A stretch of 64,000 nt of DNA. Origin: Owenia fusiformis. Taxonomy: Eukaryota > Annelida > Polychaeta > Sabellida > Oweniidae. The stretch lies in assembly GCA_903813345.2 (NCBI GenBank), contig CAIIXF020000010.1, positions 13,397,181 to 13,461,180 of the forward strand. Reading direction: 5' to 3'. Positions 24,745 to 37,820 of the stretch are shown here, in pieces; position 1 is the stretch's first letter; every line of letters begins with the position of its first letter. The notes under the pieces were generated by a model. It was given only the letters and a program-made list of their open reading frames with translations, ran no database searches and had not been told where the DNA came from. The position numbers and the translations under genes are program-made.

Positions 24745-26885
24745 TTATTTCCTGATATGACAAATATTTGTTTGGTAGTGAAATTTGAATGTATTTTGGT
24801 ACTGTAGTATGTAAATCAAATTAATATCATATTTTGTCTTCATAATTCAGACTAAGTAACATGCTATAAGTATCTGTAATTCATGAGGTTTTGGATATTT
24901 ACATTGAAATTTAATTTAGGAGATTTTTAATGAAACCCAGTGATCTATCGATCATCCTTTAGGCTATTGTAGGGCACTCTAGCATGTTGCAGTCCAGTAA
25001 GTTAGGCTCACTATGCAGCATATTTTGAATTTGTGGAGACAAAAACCTGTACCTGCCCTATAAGTAATGGCTCATGGTTGGCTCATGATGGCCATGTTGA
25101 ATATCAGACAGGAAGGCATAATGTGCCCACAATTCAATCACAGGGGAATATGTAGGAAGGGTGACACTACCACTACATAACAAAATGCAAGTCCACTGTA
25201 ATTTAGACAAATGTTTGCTGTGTTTCCACTTAATGTCATAGGTATGGCATCCCATAAAGCTAAAAAACCCTGATGCCACCTCAGTTCCTCTGCAGCCGCT
25301 GAAGGTTTTTCTTGATTTTGAGAGGCCACGGCCACCATTTCCTAGCCATAGAGCAAATTCGACTGGGGCATATGGTTGATATCCTCTTAGCGTAAAACAA
25401 CTGTCATATTGTTTAAAAGTCAGTTGTGATAACTTTCATGGCCTGAATTGAATGGAAATAATTACCTAGAATCCCCCTGCTGTCAGCTCTTGGGAATGGC
25501 AGTGAGAATTAATAATAGTAAGTTGTGACATTTAATTTCCTACTTTTGTGTAAAATTTAATTTACATGCAAGTATTGTATTCTCCATTGCTAATACTTTT
25601 AAATGGCATATTCTCTTGAGTGAATTCATGATTTATTATGAGTAAGAAGTGTATTTGTCATGACATGAATTTCTTAAGATGGACAATCCGCGAATAACTA
25701 ATTAATTAGACATGTTTAACAGTATATAAGCTGATCCAGCACTAATAAGGACAAAATCAAGAATACCAAAAACCGGTAATTTTGTCCTTACGACTGAATA
25801 GACTAGGTGCGAGTAGAAATAATCTTGATTTACGTCATTAAATATTCAAAATCCAGTCAAAGTGATGTCATATTTGAAATCTGCATGTAAAAGTACTTCT
25901 AGAAATATGGTTTCGAAAATTGTTTATCAACTTTGAAAATTTAATTTTTTTTAAAAATGTGACTTCTTGTGTCGGGTTGATTCCCCATAGACCCCATGAT
26001 ACAAAATCACAAAAAGTGAAATATCTTTTCTTGTATTGGATAGATAACATTTTCTTTTACTGGACATATTTTGATTTGCATAACTATTACATACATAAGG
26101 GTTATATGAAAATTGAACCACTAAAACAGATGTTATTTAAGTTTAAGGGAACTTTCTCCCATACCCGCCATGCTATCTGACCCGAACAAGCCACCTGGTG
26201 GTGAATCTGGTAACTACCTACTCGCATCTGCGTTATTCTATTTCTTTTTAAAGCATAGAAAATATGCTGTCTTTGTCTCTTTCTAATACATCTAAACAAT
26301 AGTCATGATCTTTCTATTACTGTTAATTATTGGAGAACTTGCCCTCTACAGGATTTTTTCTGAACTGAATCCAGAATGTGATTTCATAAATGTTGAAATA
26401 ACGATATTAGGGACTGTTTGGTACAATGCTGGATCTGTTGTATGGTATATCATAGTATTCCTATATGGTACTGTAATCTTGTAATGCATATGCTTTCTGA
26501 GTGTAACGTCATAAATATTCAAAAAGACATGATAAATATTCAACACAGTGTCATCATAACTACTTACCGTATCTGAATGAGGAAGAAATGAGATAGAAAT
26601 ATACCCTAAGGATTCTAATTGCTCTATACTTGATCAATCTTGCATCTTTTAGTAAATTATTGATCGTTATTAGCTGTTTTACATTCTCATATTCATCACT
26701 TCTCTCTGTTTCAGTTGAAGGATCTTTTATCATGATTACTGTTTGAAGATTTGAAGATTTTAATATTGAATGTACCTCACGTGTCTCCTTTCAAAGGTCG
26801 ATTAAGGAGATTTTTTGTATGAAAATAAGATTTAGTTATACTAGCACCTTAGGTTTACAAGATTATGCCAGTCTGAATTTTTATC
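24745..26885 (+). other. intron, no gene recognised
   Basis: A hairpin AAGGACAAAAT...ATTTTGTCCTT lies near 25758-25790. Short open frames on both strands around 25050-25340 and 25870-26300 resemble no known family. Confidence 0.35.
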
Positions 26886-27925
26886 GTACCTAACAAAAGG
26901 TACGATATTGTAGTCAGCTTGACGGGCGGGTGGGCGGCGTCTCACTTTTCAGCTTGTCTACAGGTTTCCAGCCAATCCATTTGAGGGATTCATCTGAAAT
27001 TTTCAGGGATGTTTCTACATATCAACGTCAAGAACTGATTAGTTTTTGGGCATTCTGGGTAAATTTTAAGGTGGCCATTTTGGATTTTCCGTCCTAAAAT
27101 CTTCACTTTCAAGACTTGTCTACAGGTTTCCAGCCAAACCATTTGAGGGATTCATCTGAAATTTTCAGGGATGTTTCTACATATCAACGTCAAGAACTGA
27201 TTAGTTTTTGGGCATTCTGGGTAAATCTTTAGGTGGCCATTTTGGATTTTCCGTCCTAAAATCTTCACTTTCAAGACTTGTCTACAGGTTTCCAGCCAAA
27301 CCATTTGAGGGATTCATCTGAAATTTTCAGGGATGTTTCTACATATCAACATCAAGAACTGATTAGTTTTTGGGCATTCCGGGTAAATTTTAAGGTGGCC
27401 ATTTTGGATTTTCCGTCCTAAAATCTTCACTTTCAAGACTTGTCTACAGGTTTTCAGCCAAACCTTTTAAGGGATTCATCTGAAATTTTCAGGGATGTTT
27501 CTTCATATCAACATCAAGAACTGATTAGTTTTTGGGCATTCTGGGTAAATTTTAAGGTGGCCATTTTGGATTTTCCGTCCTAAAATCTTTACTTTCAAGA
27601 CTTGTCTACAGGTTTCCAGCTAAACCTTTTGAGGGATTCATCTGAAATTTTCAGGGATGTTTCTACATATCAACGTCAAGAACTGATTATTAGTTTTTGG
27701 GCATTCTGGTTAAATTTTAAGGTGGCCATTTTGGATTTTCCGTCCTAAAATCTTCACTTTCAAGACTTGTCTACAGATTTCCAGCCAAACCGTTCAAATT
27801 TTTACATATGTTACACAGTGATAAGTTCTAGAGCTGATTAACTTTTCTGCGGCCATCTTGCTTTCTTGGTCAACAAGACCACAATGCTGTGTTTTAGGTA
27901 CGATATTGTTCACGTCTGTGCCTTG
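26886..27925 (+). repeat. tandem array of a 162-bp unit (about 5.5 copies)
   Basis: The phrase CTTGTCTACAGG recurs at 26953, 27115, 27277, 27439, 27601 and 27766, a period of 162 (165 for the last, from a 3-bp insertion). The first unit is preceded by a G-rich leader (GACGGGCGGGTGGGCGGCG), and the last degrades after about 27800. Both edges carry GGTACGATATTGT, suggesting a bounded element rather than open-ended satellite. The units are very similar, so the array is young. A lone old copy lies at 9190-9330. Confidence 0.85.
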
Positions 27926-29056
27926 TTATATTTCATCTGCCACTTACTTTTATAGTGGGAATCAGTGCTTAGTCATGCATTTAGTCTCTAGGGATTGGTT
28001 ATACAAGAATTTGATACAAGATTAACTACTGATATTTGTCTCTGTCATTTTATAATCCAACTGAAAGTATAGGGATATAGATAAAAGCCATACATTTTTT
28101 TGTCTATTTATCAATTTGTACATCTTTCCAGGAGAGACATCAAGTACCAAATGTTGGAATTAATTTGGCCTTTTGAGGCCTTGTTTTGGCCAATTCATAA
28201 AAGTGGGCCATTTTTGGTTTTAGGGGCCTAAAATTTTTTTCCAGACTAAAAATTTGGGTCCCCCTTTGTTAATTTCTGGATCCGTCACTGCTAGTCACCC
28301 CCCCCCCCCCATCTATTTTCCTACTCGAAATAGTCAATGGGAAACATGGCAAGTAGATTGATCTAAACATCAGAACCCAATGAGAGTTTTACCTAGAAAA
28401 TTGCAAGACTGGGTTTTTATGGGAAGATGTTACAATCAATTTATATATTTTGAGCATTCCGTGATTTTCTTGACAGGAAGTTGGCCTGTAGCTTGTAAAA
28501 ATCAATGTTATGTCCCTATTGCCACTTTAGATTGAGTGTTTTTATTCAAGGACCATTAGCAAAGACCGCTATGATAGAATATATCAATTTAGAGTAAGTA
28601 TGGAATGGTGCCCACTGTTAGCTGTGAATGAACGTACAATTTCATTGGTTCCATTTCATTATCTTGTAATAGGAAGGAAATGAATATTACTAAGGGTAAA
28701 ATGTTTATTTAAAAAAGGGTAAATCAACATTTTGTAATTTCATAAATGGGGAGTGGGAGTGTAGAACCATAATTAGACATAGTATAGACATTTGGACTAA
28801 GTCTCTTTCAGGAAAAGTTGAGGCTGTTGAACCCACGACCCTGCTCAAGGAACCTCGGATTCTTTTCCAATTATGTAATTGAAAAAGAAAATTTTGAATT
28901 GACTTTTTATGTTCTCTTTATATGGTTGTCATGTTCGCGTCAAGGGGTTCATTGATCTCACTTCTCAGGCTGTCTCTCAGTTTCATATTTCATCTCCTTG
29001 GTTCTCTGCTTTCTATAGTGCTGTTGAGTATATTACTATACATTCCTGAAACTATG
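27926..29056 (+). other. intron, nothing recognised
   Basis: It contains a run of 14 C at about 28297-28310. No frame or bounded element is seen. Confidence 0.35.
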
Positions 29057-29061
29057 ATATT

Positions 29062-29394
29062 CACACCGGAATAGCCTGACATCGTTAAAGAGCTCTTGTG
29101 ATGATGTTTCGAATGAAATCCCAATTTCGATCAAATTGGGTCGGGAATTGCCACAATATAGCATCTTCGATATAGTCGATGACAACGGAACCTGAATTTG
29201 AGGAATTTAGAAAGACAACGGCACATGGTAATTACAGTGTCTGTTGTCCCATATCTCATTTTGATCGGTTAAATTAAAGACTTTATTTCGATGGTAGAAC
29301 ATTATTAACTGTACAGTGAGTATTTAGACGCTTTGATTTAATGTTGTTCCAAAGGAATTTAATTTAGGTACCGTTGTCAGGCTATTCCGGTGTG
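29062..29394. mobile_element. 333-bp TIR element, CAC termini, 5-bp target duplication
   Basis: The ends are exact inverted copies for about 20 bp (CACACCGGAATAGCCTGACA). The flanks carry ATATT (29057-29061 and 29395-29399). CAC/GTG ends and 5-bp duplication are shared with the element at 4117-4523, though the interiors differ. No coding frame. Transib-like by these two features only. Confidence 0.8.
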
Positions 29395-29399
29395 ATATT

Positions 29400-31454
29400 G
29401 CATTATATGAGAATACAGGAAAACGCTATCAATATGTATACCTGTTAAATCAAGATCAGAGAATTAGCAGGGGATAGATTAAAAAAGACAAGAGAAAGTC
29501 ATTTCTTTTTATTATTGTTTTGGCCTAATTTCTAAAAAATACTTTTGTCAGAATTATCATTTATTTTTACTGCCTTAAGAATTAGAGTATTAGATCCTAA
29601 AGGGGGCATTTGGGAACTTAGGTTCCCTAGATCTCCCAATAAACATTATATTTGTATCATTTGTATGAATTCCAATGGGAAAAGTTTGTCAAAATGTGTA
29701 TTGTTTGATTTCTATGGTGTTCACATGAGACAGGTCGCACTGTATGACAGGAGATTGCATATACGAGTGCTGGACTCCAGAGGCTAACATTGATTTTTTG
29801 GATAAATCACCAAATAATTGACCAGCAAGAACCAAACTATTTGTTAAGTTATTAGATAACCTCATACAGGCTGTTGTTCACTGATAAGGACTATGGGGGA
29901 TATGTTTTAAAGTTGTGTCATCAAGGATCAAGAATTAGCTATTATATTGGTACATGGTACAATCACTACAGATGCTTTACATGTACTTCTTGATATCCAC
30001 TTTGATCAGATATTCATTAAAAAGACCAAATGGTCTAGTGACAAAAAAAACCAGAAAAGAAGACCAGGCAAATACATGGAGTCAATTAAGGATAGTCAAT
30101 ATGAACTTTGGAATATTGTCATCAAAACTCTAGAGGAATCGACTGAGATCTCTTTTTTCATAATATACCGACATTATTTGTGTCATCATAATTTAGTTTT
30201 GTCATATTGGCGCATTGGGAGATAAGGCTCAGTTTTATTTGAACATCAGACTGAGTCTAGCTATACACATATAACACTTCGCTGGAGGAAGTAGCAAGCC
30301 AAGGAAAATATATACTATTATATTGGTAATTTTCTAGGATTATGTGGTCAGTATGGTGATAGCGTCTACTTATTCCGTCAAATTAGAGCCAGCGTAGCTG
30401 AGAGGAATCTGTTAAATTGGAATGAGTAGTCATCAATTAATTGGTATATTATTAGATAGATTATATCTTCTGGGAGCAATGACTGCAGTTTGGCTAGCTG
30501 ATGAGAATTCGACTTGAAGTTTATTTAAAAGGGTTATATTAAGAATGAAAGAGCTATCAACAAGCTCGAAGACTTAAAATATTCTCGATCCGACATTTGC
30601 TTAGACCATAACAGTTTTTTTATTGCAACTTTTCTCAGCCCAATCATACATTTTAAAATGTCTTGTGTTTGGTAAGTTCATAATTCTCAAAATGAAAATT
30701 ATTTTAAATCTTAAATTTTGGCTGTAATGGGTATGTAATTTTTGGTAATTTCTAATTGAGAAAACTGGGTACTATTGATCTAGGATATAATTTGATAAAC
30801 AGCACTTGTTTTCATGGTAGATTGATATATAAGAAGACTATTGATTGCTTCTGGCTTGATTAGGAACAGTTGCTCTAAATTTCTAGCACTGTTTTTGTTC
30901 TACAGGACATGGCCCTATTAACAATGAATACTGTATTGTGTGTTACATAATTGTCAGTGTCTGGCTTTAACCCCTCTTGCATCTAACTTGCATTTTAACA
31001 ATCAAAGGAAAAAACTTTAACATACCAGTTAATTGAAGATTCACTCAGTATCAAGCATATAGTAGAAGATCATACTGCTAAACCTCAAGCGTATTTTATC
31101 ATGGGGAATCCTATTTCTAGTTAGAATAAAAACAGTGTGAAATGAAACCTGGCAATTAATCTCAGTTCTTTTCAGTCAAGTTGTTATCAATTTGAAGCAT
31201 CAATTTGAAGCTCAGTTAGTATAGGTATTGATAGACCATCCCTGTAATGGAATGGTAATATTAGCAGAAATAAGCCAGAGACAATCATCATTTGAGGATA
31301 TTTATGATGACATAATCTATTAGGAGTATAACACATGAAACCAATAAAACGGTCCTATTGTGAATAGAAACATCTGAAAATGAGCTTTATTTTGATGTAT
31401 AACAACTTTTATAAGGAACAAATGGGATAACATAAAAATATCAGTTTTGAATAT
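29400..31454 (+). other. intron, nothing firmly recognised
   Basis: Open frames of 80-92 codons at 29545-29787 and 29947-30225 resemble no family I know and have intron-like composition. Confidence 0.3.
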
Positions 31455-31755
31455 GATACAATACAATATATTATATTACAATACAATACATTAGAATATT
31501 ATACAGTTTAAAAAATATAATATAATACAATATAATATATAATACACAATGTAATATACAATACAATATATAATAGAATGCGCAATACAATAAGATACAA
31601 TACAATGCAATATAATATGATATAATACAATAAAATACAATACAATATAATATATAATATAATACATTATAATACTATATATTATTATAATATAATACAA
31701 TATAAATAAATAATACAATATAATATAATACGCAATATAATATACACTACAATAC
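31455..31755. repeat. ATACA/ATATA-type AT-rich tandem repeat
   Basis: About 300 bp of degenerate short units such as ATACAATATA and TAATACAATA, nearly free of G and C. The Tyr/Ile-rich open frame on the minus strand is a by-product. Confidence 0.85.
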
Positions 31756-32370
31756 ACTAAGGAATAAGACAATGATTCTAATTTCAAAATAAATTCAAGT
31801 GGTTGATTTTGCTTTCTAAGCTGGGGTAATCTCTGTTGGAATTGATCTATGGCTGTTCATTGCATATTTATTATAGCAGATAGGTCTCTGGTGCCAGGCT
31901 GCCAGAATTGAAGCTTAGTATATACAAAAAGGATATAACACCACAGGGTCTACTAAAGACTTTATAGCCAGAATGGATTATACCTGATACCAGCTAATAT
32001 GGATTGACTGCAAGAGTGGTGATAGCTTGGACGGGATACCATATGAATATGTAATTCCAGGATGATATAATATTGAACATTCAACTGCCACAATCATAAT
32101 ATTTTGGTGCTACATCAATTTCATTAGAATTGGGTTCTTCATATAGATAGAGTTATGACCTATAGAAAATAGTAGATGAGGATGAGATGAAAAAGATGCT
32201 GTATATAAAATGCCATATGATAGAAACATTACAAAATCTATGTTTTATAAGACAAGGTAATCTATAACAGAAATAACTAATAGGAAAAATAGAAAATATT
32301 CAAAGGACTGGACAAGTGTTGTCATTAGATAGTTGGATCAGAATTGTCAAAAACACTAGCAATAAACAGG

Positions 32371-32628
32371 ATGGGCACGAGGCCGACATTAGAGAATGCA
32401 TTATTCAACCCATTGCATCTTGCATGTAAGACTCTGAAAGGATTCCCAACCAGAGGCGATAGTGAGGAGTCAGAGCTATGGTCTTCTGACGCAGATCAGG
32501 GGGACCTGGACTCTCTATTAGAGTATGGTACACCCCCTATGCAACGTCGTAAACCTAGGGATACATCAGATTCTGACTCTCTGTTGGATTATGGTACACC
32601 AACTGTGAAACGTCGACATAAGCCTAAG
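32371..32628 (+). CDS. MCTP alternative first exon (MGTRPTLEN form)
   Basis: The ATG at 32371 opens 86 codons that end in phase 0 at a donor (AAG then GTATGT), so it can join the common C2A exon at 48721. The N-terminus MGTRPTLENALFNPLHLACK is mixed; the rest is acidic then basic and contains a duplicated block, DSLLEYGTPPMQRRKPR followed by DSDSLLDYGTPTVKRRHKPK. The frame is open a little further upstream, but the preceding codons carry no ATG and there is no convincing acceptor, so I treat it as a first exon with its own promoter. The charged, repeated sequence is too regular for chance, but I know no homologue. Assignment to MCTP rests on phase, strand and position inside the gene. Confidence 0.6.
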
Positions 32629-33680
32629 GTATGTTTTGTTACCGTATCTGTTAAGATCAGTCGTGTTTTAATCACTAACTTTGCCTTCTAGCCCAGGTAG
32701 CTTGATTTGGATTTGGAAAATCAATATTGCTGACTGAATGGAACTACTTAAAAGCTGATTTATCTTTTCTAGTCTACTTCCACACTTTCTGTTTAGTCAG
32801 AGTCAGTAGAAATATTAGTATGTTAAATTCGAAAATATATTGATAATAAGCACAAAGGTGACATCACATGTTTTTGTCAAACCTGAAAGATAAGTATGTT
32901 GAATGTCAAAACTTATGTTTTCCCGTTGAACCTTCGGGAAGTTTTTGTTTTGTTAAGTGCAGTCCTTTCATCTTGATTCACAAGGTTTCACTTGTTCCTG
33001 TTTCTATAGACCCAGTAAAATGTGATGAGGATTGTATCTTCTTCACAATAAATTATTTGGTTCAGCCGGGATCACAGACTGTGTCAAACTTTCCAGATTT
33101 GCACAGATATGAAATTTATAGAGTTTTTTCTCCCTTGTATCATAAGTATTGAGTTTTCCTTATGTTAATGTTCTCCGGGGATAATGTGCATTTGAAATAA
33201 TAACTTTTGAGTATGTTTATCAATAGCTGCCAGAAATCTCGCAAAATTTCAGATTATTTCATTTTATCCAAAGCTCACAAATGAGGTCATTTGAAAGCTA
33301 CAAGGAACATCATGTGATGTCAACATTACATTACAGAATTTTAATTTTGTTGCCTCTTCGAAGATTTTTTCACCTCAGAATAAAAACGTAATCCCTTTTG
33401 TGTTTCTTTTCCAAAAATTGCATTAATTTGATAATTCAATGGCCTTTCACCTGATTTCCATGAATTGATACTAATTTTCTCTTATTAAAAAAATCATGAG
33501 GTGAAAATCATGGACAGTTAATGAAATACTTAATGTTATCACTTGCATGTGGTACCAAAGCTGTTTTGCATAAATCAACAAATCAATGAGTTTGGCTTTA
33601 ATTGATTTCATTCATATCATTAAATTATGACATATAACATTTTAATATTGTATAAGTTGAGAAGAGAATTTCATAGCTAA
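32629..33680 (+). other. intron, nothing firmly recognised
   Basis: A 94-codon frame at 32868-33152 is unrecognised. A weak inverted pair (TTTTTTCACCTCA / TGAGGTGAAAATC) spans about 33364-33508. Confidence 0.3.
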
Positions 33681-34637
33681 TTAGTCTAGTAGGAAGGTAT
33701 GGTCCCCATGCACCCGAAAGATGTATTTTTTTAATGTACATTTTTGTAATCCTAAAGGTCCATACTAAAGATTTTTGCATGTTCCCAGAATGAAATATTG
33801 TCCCATGGTATCCATTGGCGGCCATCTTGTCGGCCATCTTGAATTTTTGAAAGAGTTGGTGTTAATTATCTCAAAGTACAATAACTTCCACAGTTTTGAG
33901 AATTGAAAGCTGTAAGTGGTACCAAAATGAAGCTTTTATAGTATCCTATATTATCAGATACAATAATTATGCAAATTGCCTCATTTGCATAAAATGTGAC
34001 ATCATCAATCATAATTCTTGCCTCTTTACAATGGTATCGCATTATACCTTTCCGCCTGAGTGATCAGTGTTAGTCATTCATGAACATAAATGAATTTAAA
34101 TATATAGGTACATTAATTTTGAACATATTTGCAATTGAAAGTTTTGGAAAAACATTGTCAGACACATGATTATGTAACTGAAAAGGGGCGTGGCACTTCT
34201 TGCGAAAGAATTGATGTTAATCATTTCAAAGTACAATAACTTCCACAGTTTTGAGAGTTGAAAGCTGTTAGTGGTACCAAACTGAAGCTATCACAATATC
34301 CTATTTTATAAGATACAATAATTATGTTAATTACCATATTTGCATAAAATATGACATCATCAATCATTATTTTTGCCCTTTTTCAACATAATGCATATTG
34401 CCTTTTCCTCTGAGTGACCATCTTGGTCTCTCGTGAATAAAAAGATATTAAATATATACATTCATTTTAAACATATTTGCAATTGAAAGTTTGAACATAT
34501 TTGCCTTGAAAGTTTTAGAAAAACATTGTCAGAAATTAAGGTGTGACCTTTCAAATGATTATTGTTCTGAAAAGGGGCGTGGCACTTGTTGAAAATCTGT
34601 AATGTTATTATATAGTCAATGTATCATTTGTAAAATA

Positions 34638-35156
34638 CCCAGGGGTTCACTGAATACACAATTTTGTAGGGGTCCTAGGCTGAGCCCTCAGATATCATTA
34701 TGTTCCCATACCAATCTCAAATTTCAATGTGTTCCCATACCAGCCAAAATAATGCCCAAAAGCCATACCAAATATCCAAATATAAGACCAATGCTATATC
34801 AAATGTCCAAATATAGGACTAATGCCATTCCAAATATCCCAAAAATATAAGACCAAGGGAATGCAAAATGTCTAAAGCCCCTGGAAGAAGGCAGAACTTT
34901 TAGGAAAATGATCCAAAACAACCTCAAATTAAGGACATTTGTAAAAACTAGACCAATCCCATACCACAAGTGAGAGGTAACCTATTCTCCATGACCATTC
35001 TTGTACCACAAAGTAGAAAAATCCGACCATTGTCATATCTCAAAAGTCATATTTTGGGGGCATTCTCATTCCAGATCCTAAAATTTGGATCCATTGCCAT
35101 ACCAAATGTTAAAAGAGGTACCCCCGTCAAGGTTTATATATAGTGAACCCCCTGGG
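34638..35156. mobile_element. 519-bp TIR element, 9-bp target duplication, nested in the foldback element
   Basis: The ends are CCCAGGGGTTCACT and AGTGAACCCCCTGGG (one extra base). The flanks carry an exact 9-bp duplication, TGTAAAATA (34629-34637 and 35157-35165). The interior has many short 'CCATACCAAATATCCAAATA' type units. Duplication length fits Mutator-like or Merlin-like elements; hAT (8 bp) is less likely. Non-coding. Confidence 0.85.
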
Positions 35157-35429
35157 TGTAAAATATAGCTTTTGACTTTAAGAAAGTAGCCCAGTGATGT
35201 CCCTTATTCCTAGCTTGTTCAGAAATTCTTGTTGGTCTGTTTGGCAGACATTTAAATTTCAGCCAAAGATATATAAGCTGTATCGCTTTTGAACTAAGTA
35301 CTGTACAGATACGAATGACCACATATCCCCATATCATTTTAGGATAGGCAGTGAACTGAAAAGGGTACCCACAGTATTTAGTTCTTAAAGCTATATAATT
35401 ATTAACTCAATATGTATAATGCCTGTACT

Positions 35430-37383
35430 TCAGTCCAATGTTTTATCCAAGACATCCGACTGGACTCTCAACTGACCTCTCCCAAAAACTCAGTGCTGAT
35501 GTCAAAACACAGTAGGACCATCATCTTCAATGAGCTCACGGTACCTTCAGAAGACTAACTAAAATATCTCATCAGCTTAAAAATCCATGACATATTTGAT
35601 GACAAGAGGGTGGTATGCAGTTATGCAACCAATAGAAGTGGGATGCAGAGCCCAGCCTCTTCACTATGCTACCTCTTATCCAAGTTAGAACGATTTCCAT
35701 CCCAGATGCGAGGACAAGGAGTGGAGGAAACATCTGTGAAACACCATTGTGTTGGGCCAAGTAGAAGACAAAAGCTTCTCTTGGGAAGGAGAGATGAAGC
35801 CGGCAGTGTTAGTGGACGGCTTCATCACTGGCAAGAGAGCTTCAACAGATGCTTCTTAAGAGATTACTTCATCTTAGTCATCCAAAGATTCTTCTTCCAA
35901 AGATAGAAACACTCAGGAAAAGAGAAGCATAGGACCAGGAAGACATTCTTTGAAAATCTCTATAGGCTCACATCAAACTTGTTAGGGAACCAAAGAGTGC
36001 CCATATGGCATGTACGCAGGATCAAGCAGAAGCAAATACTTTGGCAGCACACAGTGACCCAGATCGAGAGATGCCATTGGGTAATTTTGCAATTGACATC
36101 CCACCAGATTTATCATCAAAACCGTTTGACCAGTCAGATTTCAAGCTTGATGAGGTAAGAACAATCATCAGGAAGGCTCAGCCTCAGGTCTAAAAGGTGT
36201 GACATACAGGGTCTACAAGAACTGCAGAAAGCTGTTAATACATCTATGGCGATTGCTAACAAGCATCCAGAACAAAAAAATCTAGCAAGGACTTGGACTT
36301 AGGCGGAAAGGTGCTTCATTCCAAAGGAGCTAAAATTTGAGCGACTGAACCAGTTCAGGTAGACATCATTATTGGATGCTGATGGAAAGATCTTCTGGGC
36401 CATTATGGTCAAGCCTCGAAGTTGTTTCCTAGTGGCCTGCCAAGCATTCAGAAAGTGGTCTCCCAAGACATCATGGGGTACATATAGCAGCATAAGCCAA
36501 CTTGTGAAGGAAGCCAAGAAAGAGAATCAGTAGTTTGGCTGGACAGAAGGCCTACCTAGTGTCCCTCACCAACTGATACTAGAGGTACAGTTCACTTTCA
36601 CGTACCAAAAGCAACAGATGTAGTCAATCTGACAATGGGAAACACAAACTCCTTGAAGTTGCACAATACATTTTGCAATTATACCACTAATTAGCAGAGT
36701 TTGGAGAAAGGCATAGTGGCAGACTGCACTGTATCAGTAGTTCTCTTCGTAACATCCATGAACTCTAAATGCAGGGATGATGCAGTGTAAGGTTCTACAA
36801 GCAAATGAAGGTGCAAAACACCTACCATACAGAGCTTTCATGGATGACATCACAGTTATGACCCGTTCAGTAGTGAGTACCAGATGGGTTCTATTAGCTA
36901 TGGAAAGAATGGCAAACTGGACTTGCATGAAGTTAAAAGCCAACCAGGTCAAGAAGCATGGTTTTGGTTGATGGCAAGCTTTCTCCAATGCAGTTCAAAA
37001 TAAAGGGCAAGCAAATACCAACAGTGCATGATAAAATAATCAAATGTCTAGAGAAGAACTATGACAAAACCTTGCGTGGTTTGAACAATACAGCTGAAGT
37101 CTCAAGGGACCTGGACAAGTGGCTTAAAGCCATTGACTCAAGTCATATATCGGGGTGTTATGACATTACTCCCCAATTTCAGTGGCCTTTTCAGATTTAC
37201 GACATTACCTGGGAACCCTCACTTCAGCAATTCTTGAAATGGAATGACCTTTGGTCCATGGACCGAGGGGAGTTCAATTTCCTATTAAGAGCTTTCCTTG
37301 ACCTGGTCTCAACTCCATCAAACCTCAGATTTTGGGGCAAGGAAGAAACTGCCAACTGCCCCAAGTGCATGGCAACTGAATGA
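35430..37383 (+). pseudogene. broken RLE-type LINE (reverse transcriptase and endonuclease parts)
   Basis: Two parts of a non-LTR retrotransposon protein are visible across several frames. At about 36000-37383 is the reverse-transcriptase and downstream region: GLKGVTYRVYKNCRK, AERCFIPKELKF, the catalytic YRAFMDDITV motif near 36830-36855, and the later TPSNLRFWGKEETANCPKC zinc-like segment. Before it, at about 35510-35660, lie phrases (FNELTVPSED, PIEVGCRAQPLH) resembling the C-terminal restriction-like endonuclease domain of the same family (ELTVPWED, PVEVGCRGF, from memory). Normally the endonuclease follows the reverse transcriptase, so this is a rearranged or end-to-end pair of fragments. 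Many stops and frameshifts; long dead. The exact clade is not assigned. Confidence 0.6.
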
Positions 37384-37801
37384 CACGTACATTAAATCAT
37401 ATACTCAGTATTTGGGTTACAGCTCCCACTGATGGACAATAAAGATGGCGTCATGATTGAGGCTGAGGATGCCCATACTTTGATCTGGGCCTATCTTCAA
37501 TATCTATCTTGCGTTTCTTTGATCTGGGCATTATTCACCATTACCACTTCTAACATGTCTCATCAGATCGACTTTTGCATATGTGACAATAAAATAGCCT
37601 GACTTGTATTGTGCTGTCATATTGGAATTACACTATCATAATGAACACATCATGTACTCGTAAGCGGTGCACACAAGCTGCAAAATTTGGCCAACATTTC
37701 ACCAATAAGCAACATTGAGCTCTATCTACATGACTCTGCTAGAGCAGCTTCAGCCTTTGAAGTTGACATTAGTGTTTAGAAGTTAACATTTTGAACAAGA
37801 A

Positions 37802-37820
37802 GTGCCCCCCCCCCCCCCCT
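37802..37820 (+). repeat. poly-C run at the inner edge of the right arm
   Basis: About 16 consecutive C followed by T6, directly before the CAGTTACATAATC phrase that marks the arm sub-repeats. Similar G/C homopolymers occur near 13690, 19311, 24534 and 28297. Confidence 0.7.
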